Assembly (NCBI RefSeq): GCF_963259705.1
Contig: NC_081847.1
Span: 70,143,754-70,207,753, forward strand
Length of the DNA: 64,000 nt
DNA from: Myotis daubentonii
Lineage: Eukaryota; Chordata; Mammalia; Chiroptera; Vespertilionidae
Direction: 5' to 3'
Below the pieces are notes generated by a model. The model saw only the letters and a program-made list of their open reading frames with translations. It did no database searches and had not been told where the DNA came from. Of this stretch, positions 55,287 through 64,000 are shown in pieces. The stretch's first letter is position 1. Each line of letters starts with the position of its first letter. The position numbers and the translations under genes were made by a program.

Positions 55287-56345
55287 AACTTCTTTTGTAT
55301 TAATGGCCAATTAGGTTGTTTTTGATAGATAATTACAGATAATGCAGTAGCAAATATTGTTGTACATGAATCTTTATGTAAAATTATTTCGATGGCATAC
55401 ATTTTTAGAAGTGGATTTTTTGTCCAAAGGTAAGCATTATAAAATTCAGCAGATATTACCCAATTCATCACAGCCTTGCCAACACTTCTTTTTGTAGTAA
55501 ATCTAATGAGTGCAAAGTGGCAGACCATTGTTTTAAATTACATTTCCCTAATAGTGGGCATTGGAAAATTTTAGCCTGGGTATTGGCATGTTGAATTTGT
55601 GAATTACCTCTTCTTACACTTTGGTTATTTTTGCCTTGAGATATCTTTTTTTCTTAATGATTTACAAGATACTTTATAAATTCTGAGTCTTAATAGTTAC
55701 ATTTGTTGTAAATGTTTTCTTCTGGGATATTATTTGTCCTTGAATACTGTTGTGGTTTCTTCAATTGAGTACTTTTAACATTTATGTAATTACGTACATA
55801 CTAGAGGCCCGATGCATGAAATTTGTGCAAGGGGCTCAGCCCTCACAGTTCAGGCTTTGTCCAGAAGGTCATCCGGGTGGTGGTTCTGCTGTTCGGCCAT
55901 CTGGTCTAATTAGCATATTATGCTTTTATTATTATAGATATTTATTTAATTAAGTCTGTCATTCATAAATACCCAAACACATTTAGAGGCTTCTGAGTTT
56001 TCTGCCTTTATTAGAAAGTCCCCCATCACTCCAAATTTAGCAAAATGTTTTCTTATGTAAGTTAATAATTTTATTTTTTACATTTACAACCTTAATATAT
56101 TTGAAATTTATTTCTGCATATGATGTGGAGGTAGGGATCTAATTTGACTATTATACCAAATAAATAACAAATTATATTATCATTTATTGAGAAATATATC
56201 ACAATTTCCCTTGATCTGAAATGCTAACTTTATCATATTTTTTTAAAAAATACTATTTTATTTAAAAAATCTTTAATGATATTCTTAATTTACTTGGATC
56301 TATTTCCGGATTTTCTAGTTGATTTATCTATGAACGTTCCTATTC
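55287..56345 (-). repeat. Old L1 3' region, split by a Helitron
   Basis: 'atttttagaagtggattttttgtccaaagg', 'ggcagaccattg' and 'aaatttatttctgcatatgatgtggaggtagggatctaa' are antisense L1 3' sequence. The Helitron at 55801 interrupts it. Confidence 0.75.
55801..55938 (-). mobile_element. Short HeliBat-type Helitron (138 bp)
   Basis: CTAGAGGCCCGATGCATG after A; ends TTAGCATATTATGCTTTTATTATTATAGA before T, keeping both ends and little else. Confidence 0.88.
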
Positions 56346-57404
56346 CTGATGTTTATTCCTCATTGTTGGGCCAGATGGGAAGAAGTCTAGAGATTCCTTG
56401 CTCCTTGGTTCCAACAGAGTCAACGTTTTGGTCTAACTTGCTAACTAGCCTAGCTCCCAGTAATAATAAGAATGGATGTTAGTAGAACTGAATGAAAAAG
56501 GACCAAGCTATAATGATTTGAATAAATATCTCCTAGGATGCTGTACACCTTGGTGTTTTGTATAAAGTGTCTCTCTATTGTCATATGTAAATATGGCAGC
56601 AAATGTTCTGCCCTTCTGTCTCTGGGGGAAAGAAAGATTTTCTATTTCAGTGGAAGGCACAGAGTGTGAAACTTTAGATGAAAGAGATGTGAGGCAGCAA
56701 ACAAGGAGGGTCATTAACTTTCATTTTATTTTTTTGCTGTTGCATTTTCTGCTCTATCTGGTAGAAAACTAATAATGGAAGGTTCTGGAGAAATGCTTGA
56801 GGCACCCATGTACTTAGTAGCAATCCATCAAGAGAATAAGGAGTCTGTATTGGACCCGACAATTTCCTTGTAGGTATATTTCACTCCCAGTTGTGCCTCT
56901 TCTCACTGTGTTATCACATATACCTTAATCCACACTTATGGCCTCCATGGGAATTCTCTTGGTAGAGCAGAAAAAGAAGGGTTATATTTGATCGGAAGTG
57001 AGTGAGCCTGACCATAAAGGGGGATATGGTTGATGCTTCACTGGAGGGACTCTGATGCCCTAGAGCATGTATAACGCGTCGTCCTAATGGGTAAAGTGTT
57101 ACGGAAGTTAGAAGGCATGAAAGCCTGAAAGATGGAAAGATTAAAACCTACCCAGGAAGTCCCAGCATGAGCTCATTTTCTTCTGTCTAGAATGTTCAAT
57201 TAGGTTACCCTATGTATAAAGAGACTAGTTAAATAGAAGTTCTGGTCAAAGATAAGGAATATGGAATGTATTTGGAGGAGGGATGTTATTAAAACTAGCT
57301 ATAGCCTTATAAGGTATAGGACAAATATCTAACGTATTGTTCCTTGCTTGTGTTGTAGAATTAAGCAAAATTTTTTCCATTTTTACCTATTGCTTTATGT
57401 AAGA
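56346..57404. other. Gene-free stretch
   Basis: No gene or repeat confidently recognised. Open frames of 60-70 codons lack splice context or homology. Confidence 0.4.
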
Positions 57405-57683
57405 CTAGAGGCCCGGTGCAATTCTTGCACTGGGGGTGGGGTGTCCCTCAGCCCTCTCGCAGTCTGGGAGCCCTCTCACAGTCCGGGACCCCTCGCTCCT
57501 TACTGCCGGCCTGCTCGCTGCTCCTTAACACCCGGCTCACTGCCACTGAGGCAGGAGAGGCTCCTGCCACTGCTACTGCGCTCGCCAGCTTTTGGCTGAG
57601 CAGTGCTCCCCTGTGGGAATGCACTGACCACCAGGGGACAGCTCCTGCGTTGAGTGTCTGCCCCCTGGCTTTTATTATATAGA
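57405..57683 (-). mobile_element. HeliBat-type Helitron, first of a tandem pair
   Basis: CTAGAGGCCCGGTGCA then a short hairpin (GTGCAATTCTTGCAC). Includes 'cactgaccaccaggggacagctcctgcg', the HeliBat 5' module, and ends TTTATTATATAGA. Confidence 0.88.
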
Positions 57684-58162
57684 CTAGTGGCCCAGTGCAT
57701 GAAATTCTTGCACAGGGGCGTGGTGTTCCTCAGTCCAGCCTGCACCCTCTCCAATCTGGGACCCCTCGAGGGATGTCCGACTGCCGGTTTAGGCCTGATC
57801 CCGACATTCCTCTCACAATCTGGGACCACTGGCTCCTAACCGCTCACCTGCCTACCTGCCTGATTGCCCCTAACCACTTCTGCCTGCCAGCCTGATCACC
57901 CCCTAACCATTCCCCTGCTGGCCTGATTGATGCCTAACTGCTCCCCTGCCTGCCCGATTGCCCCCAACTGCCCTCCCCTGTAGCGACCCACCTCCTCCAC
58001 CTGGACCAGCCTCCTCCGCACCACGTGAAGCCATGGGACCCCTAGGCCTCACCATGGGGAGTGGTTGCAGGGCCCCGCCTCTGCTGTTGCATGGCCATCT
58101 TGTGGTGGCCATTTTATGATGACGTCGCATGCGAGGCCCACCTAGGCTTTTATTAGAATAGG
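57684..58162 (-). mobile_element. HeliBat-type Helitron, second of a tandem pair
   Basis: CTAGTGGCCCAGTGCATG starts at the base after the first copy. The other end is GGCTTTTATTAGAATAGG. The C-rich interior is similar to the Helitron at 23944. Confidence 0.85.
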
Positions 58163-59608
58163 TGGGTTTGTTGGTGTAGAAACTTGCTACTTTATAGACT
58201 GGTTGCAGAAGTTCCTAGAAGGATTCAGTGAGTGCTAAAAGAGAAGCGACTGTATATTTTGTACAATGTCCCTCATTTTGAATTTTTCCAATGTTTCCTC
58301 ATGATTCGAGCACAGGTATGTCACTTTGGTTCCACTAATGAGCTCAACATGAAAGAGGAGGTGATACAAACCTATGCAAATTTGGTTGATCACATCTGAA
58401 AGTGTCACTATTGTGTGCAAATGTGAGGAATAGTTCAGGAGGGAGAAGGGAGCTAATGGACAGGATCAGGTGACATTCCAACTCTGCATACGGCAGGGGG
58501 AGAGATATTCAGAGAGGACAGAGGCGGATACAAGGTTCTCTCATTTTAATGGTTATACAGTTATTTCTCAGGAAAGTCAAAACTAAAGTCAGGAGAATAG
58601 CAAACAGATGTAATATTTCAAGGAAATATTACAAAGATCATAACATTTGTCAGAATTTTCTTATGTCTGTCTTCAGATGGTGTATCAGGCATTTCCAGCG
58701 TCAGCAACCTGCTTTGGCTTTAAATGGCCCCTGTTTGGGCAAAAACACAGAAACAAAACAAAACACAACACAACAGATTTATCTTATAGCTTTTGGAAAG
58801 TCTCCATGGATTAATTTGTCATTTTTATCTCAGGGGAAACCTAAAGGATGCCATCTCTTTCAGTTCCACTGGTTAATCTCTCATTCTTTCATTTTCTCAA
58901 AACGTAGTTATTGCCTACTATGTGCCAGGCACTACAAAGATTCACTAGGAGTATCAAATTCGTAGAACAAAATTTCTGCTTTCGAGTTACTCCCAAGGCC
59001 ACTCCCTATCTCCCTCTCCTGGGAATCAGCCATACCATAGCCCTCTCGCGCTTCTTCTAGTTCCTGTGACTGGGGAATGGTCAAATGTGGGCTGGGAGCC
59101 AGCTTAGTTGTATAAAACACCATGTTGCTATGGAGAGGTTAGGGGTCTGAAAGTATGATGATTAGGATTGGGTAACCTTGTGCATGTAGGATGGTCAAGT
59201 CCTGGGTGGCCATCAGATCTGGTTAGAAACCTTCTTACGCCACTTAATATTGTGACCTTGGGCCAGTTAGTTACCTCAGCTCGGTTTGGTTTCCTCATCT
59301 GCCACATAAAAATAACAACACACACCTACTTTAGGGCGATTTTAATTTTAATTTGGACCAATATACGTAAATTGCTTAGTGCAATGTCTGGCACAGGGTA
59401 ATTGTCCAATAAATGGTGGTTGTTATTTTCTCTCTGGATTTTTGATGTCCTAATTGCAAAATGACAAATGACCCTGAGATTCAACCCAATTATTAAACCT
59501 TTCGGTTAAGACAGTTCTCCCTCTTCCCCTTCCCAAATCAGGGTTTATCTTGGGGTCCCAGGTCTCTCCTTTTCCTCTCCCCAAGGACAAAGGACAAAAT
59601 TGGATTCC
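58163..59608. other. Gene-free stretch 3' of SPINT4
   Basis: Mostly unique sequence. A MIR is at about 59195-59425 ('ggttagaaaccttcttacgccacttaatattgtgaccttgggccagttag...'). No further Kunitz exon or AATAAA clearly assignable to SPINT4. Confidence 0.5.
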
Positions 59609-61288
<1,680 letters not shown>

Positions 61289-61974
61289 GGTGCAGCAAGC
61301 AACGGGTAGCAGAGTGTTGGTATTAACTGATATTGTATTTTGGGCTTGATATTTGAGAGGGCTGAGTCCACTTACCCCAAGGGCCAGGGCTGGGCATTAC
61401 TAGGTGTTGAATTGAACAGTGAATGCTTGGGTACCCAGCTATGAAGCTGAAGGTCCCAGGCTGATTAGACCCCTGATAGTGAGTCCCATGTCCATGTAGA
61501 AACCATAGAAACTAAAGGACTAGAGCCTCTGTATATTATTTAACCACAGAGGGTAGAACCATCAGGGCAAAAAAGAATTGCTTCCTTTCCTGTCTCCAAC
61601 CTTCTACAACAAGGGAGAGACTGATCCTGGTGCAACAGAAAGAATGTAATGAGCACAATAATAATAATAATGATAGTAACTAACCCTTATAGTACAATAT
61701 TTTCTTCCTGCTAGGCACTGTTTTAAGCAATATACATACTAAATCATTGAATTTCCACATGCACCTCAATACGGTCGGCAAAATTATTATCATTACAGAT
61801 GAAGAAGTGGACGCTGAGGTTAAGTTATATGTACAAGGTCACTCATGTATTATGTAGTGGAAACAAGATTTGAATTTACTATATTACCTGGAAACATGGG
61901 ATACTTTGGTTCTGTTTTCTTGTAAGACTTTTGAAATTTTGACTTTCACATTGACACTCTTAAATCACCTGAGG
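61289..61974. other. SPINT4 upstream region
   Basis: 61289-61470 resembles the sequence upstream of the SPINT5-like gene (53631-53840). A MIR/L2-like repeat at 61650-61870 ('taacccttatagtacaatattttcttcctgctaggcactgttttaag'). Confidence 0.5.
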
Positions 61975-63236
61975 TTGATTATTTTGGGTAAGGTATGGAA
62001 TAAAGGTCAAGGTTCATTTTTTCAATAGTTCCAGACCATTTATTGATGGATTCCTCTTGTATTCAGCTGTATGGTAACTTCACTTATGTATGCGGGATTA
62101 TTTCTGAGCAGCTCTTTTTTTTTTTTTTTTTTTTTTTTTTACTCCACTGTATGTTCCTTCTCTTAAATTGCTTGAATAAATATATATTTTTTAATTTTGA
62201 AGAGTTTGAGAAGTATTGGTATTAATTCTTCTTTAAATGTTTGGCAGAATTTACTTATGAAGCAAGCTGGTCCTGAGTGTTTCTTTATTGAAATTTTTTT
62301 GGTTGCTGATTCAATTTCCTCACTTGTTAGTGGTCTGCTCAGATTTTCTCTTTCTTCATGATTCAGTCTTGGTCGGTTGTATGTTTCTAGGAATTTATAC
62401 ATTTCTTCAAGATTACAATTTATTGGCATGTAAGTGTCCACAGTAGTCTCTTATGTATCTTTATATTATGTGGTATTAGTTGTAACGCCTCCTCTTTCAT
62501 TCATAATTCATTTGACCTCACTCTCCTTTTTGGAGAGTCTAGCTAGAAGTTTCTCAGATTTATCTTCTACAAAAAGTAACTCTGAGTTTTATTGATCTTT
62601 TCTATTGTCTAATTCACTTATTTTTGCTCTCATTTTTATTATTTCTTTTCTTTTGTTGACTTTATGCAGTTTCTTTTCCTAGTTCTTTGCAGTGTAAAGT
62701 TAGGTTGTTAATTTGAATCTTTCTTTTTTCTTAATGTTGTCATATATTGTATAAATGCTTCAATTTTAGAAGTGCTTTTGCTGCATAAGGGTTAGTATTT
62801 TCCATTTCCATTTATTTTGAGATATTTTCTAATCTCTCTTTTGATTTATCTTTTGACCCACTAATTGTTCAGGAATGTGTTATTTAATTTTTACATACTT
62901 GTGGATTTTCCAGTCTACATCTGAGAATTAATTTCTGTTAGGTCCATTTGGTCTAAAGTACAAGTCCAATTTTTTTTTTTTACTGATTATCTGTTTGGAT
63001 GAATATCCATTATTGAAAACGGGGCATTGAATTTCTCTACTATCTCTATTATTGTATTTTGTCTATTTCTCCCATAAGATATGTTAATATTTGCTTTATA
63101 TATTTAAGTGCTTCATTATTGGGTGCATATCTATCTACTATTGTTATACCCTCTTGATGAATTGACCCCTTTATCATTGTATAATGACAGTCTTTGTCTC
63201 TTGTGACAGATTTAAAAATCTTTTAATTTGTTTTTT
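61975..63236 (-). repeat. L1 remnants: 3' fragment and ORF2 segment, antisense
   Basis: 61975-62115 is L1 3' sequence, then T(22) at 62118-62139. From 62160, the minus-strand translation (MPINCNLEEMYKFLETYNRP..., LTSEEIESATKKI) is L1 ORF2 linker/reverse-transcriptase N-terminal sequence. The rest (to about 63235) is diverged ORF2 with many stops. Confidence 0.82.
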
Positions 63237-63237
63237 T

Positions 63238-63458
63238 TACTTTTAAAATATGTTTTTATTTGATTTCAGAGAGGAAGGGAGAAGGAGAGAGAGAGATAGA
63301 AACATCAATGATGGAGAGAACATTGGTTGGCTGCCTCCTGCAAGCCCCCCATCGGGGTTTGAGCCTACAACCCAGTCATGTGGGCTGACTGGTAATCAAA
63401 CTGTGATCTTCTGGTTCATAGGTAGATGCTCAACCACTGAGCAACACCAGCTGGACAT
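63238..63458 (-). repeat. Ves SINE
   Basis: Antisense copy ending 'caaccactgagcaacaccagctgg'. Confidence 0.88.
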
Positions 63459-63461
63459 GAC

Positions 63462-63640
63462 AGATTTTAAATAAAACCTGATTCTACACAGAGGAAGGGA
63501 GAGATCCCCAACTGGGGATCGAACCTGCAGCCTGGGTATGTGCCCTGCCTGGGAATCGAAGCTGCCACCATTTTTGGTGTACAGAATGGTGTTCCAACCA
63601 ACCGAGTCACACAAACCATGGCTCTTGTGACAGATTTTGA
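63462..63640 (-). repeat. Partial Ves SINE
   Basis: 'aggaagggagagatccccaactggggatcgaacctgcag' with a degraded head. 'TGACAGATTTT' before (63457) and after (63627) is probably its target duplication. Confidence 0.7.
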
Positions 63641-64000
63641 AGGAAAGTCTATTTTATCTGACATAAATATGCCATCCTTGCTGTCTTTTGGTTACATTTG
63701 CCTGGAATATCTTTTCCCTTCTCTTCACTTTCACCCTATCTATATATGTCCATAAAGCCTTGAGTATTTTGATGCTCTATTGTTAGTGCATTCATGTTAA
63801 GTCTATGAATGATATATTATTCATATTCAGCATCCTCCCAGGGGAAAGAAAGAAAAACCCCATTCTGTCTCCCAAGTCTCCTTATTGAGTTGGTGTAACC
63901 CTACCGGAAAGTGAGGGTTTGTTGATCTTTTACTCTCTCTGCTGGGATAGATTGGAAAGAGAACTCCCAGCAGTAATCTGCAATCTTACCTAATAATATG
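63641..64000 (-). repeat. Probable continuation of the antisense L1
   Basis: 'gaaagtctattttatctgacataaatatgccatccttgctgtctt' resembles antisense L1 ORF2/3' sequence. No gene recognised to the end of the window. Confidence 0.45.

Overview
This is mammalian nuclear DNA, most likely from a vespertilionid (evening) bat. The lineage call rests on the repeats: more than 25 tRNA-derived SINEs of the Ves type, many HeliBat-type Helitrons (A|T-flanked ends, CTAG terminus with a terminal hairpin), recent-looking hAT and mariner MITEs, a SPIN-like hAT element, and an ORF1-only 'half-L1' (HAL1) element. The genes identify the locus as the equivalent of human 20q13.12, the whey-acidic-protein/Kunitz inhibitor cluster, read in reverse orientation.

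Layout, left to right. 1-2791: UBE2C, minus strand, with coding exons 1-4 in the window and exons 5-6 off the left edge. Its CpG-rich promoter lies at about 2800-3100. 3675-22950: DNTTIP1, minus strand, 13 coding exons, complete at 329 codons, with a CRE/CCAAT CpG promoter at about 22980-23030. 23944-26373: three Helitrons in a row, the middle one filled with a minisatellite. 27907-37840: WFDC3, plus strand. Its TATA box, signal-peptide exon, WAP domains III and IV and 3' exon are intact. The exon for WAP I has an in-frame stop and the exon for WAP II has a frameshifting deletion. 38095-51900 holds no recognised gene and is dominated by repeats, including a 1.9-kb HAL1 with an open ORF1, two Helitrons, a 573-bp hAT element and a solo LTR. 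51940-53630: a two-exon Kunitz inhibitor on the minus strand, complete, probably SPINT5 (a pseudogene in human, from memory). 59609-61288: SPINT4, minus strand, two coding exons, complete. 61290-64000: L1 remnants and SINEs.

The left half holds housekeeping and cell-cycle genes (the APC/C ubiquitin-conjugating enzyme UBE2C; DNTTIP1 of the MiDAC histone deacetylase complex). The right half holds small secreted protease inhibitors (WAP and Kunitz folds) of the kind usually expressed in the male reproductive tract and mucosa. The two Kunitz genes share exon structure, splice phase, an extra cysteine and promoter-proximal sequence, so they are tandem duplicates, but their P1 residues differ (Lys versus Tyr). 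The points most worth following are the domain decay of WFDC3, the apparently functional SPINT5, the SINE that duplicated the UBE2C exon 4 splice-donor site, and the intact HAL1 ORF1.

Exon coordinates were worked out by hand from reading frames, splice consensus and remembered human proteins. Repeat family names come from recognition, not from a database search, and repeat edges may be off by a few bases unless target-site duplications are given.
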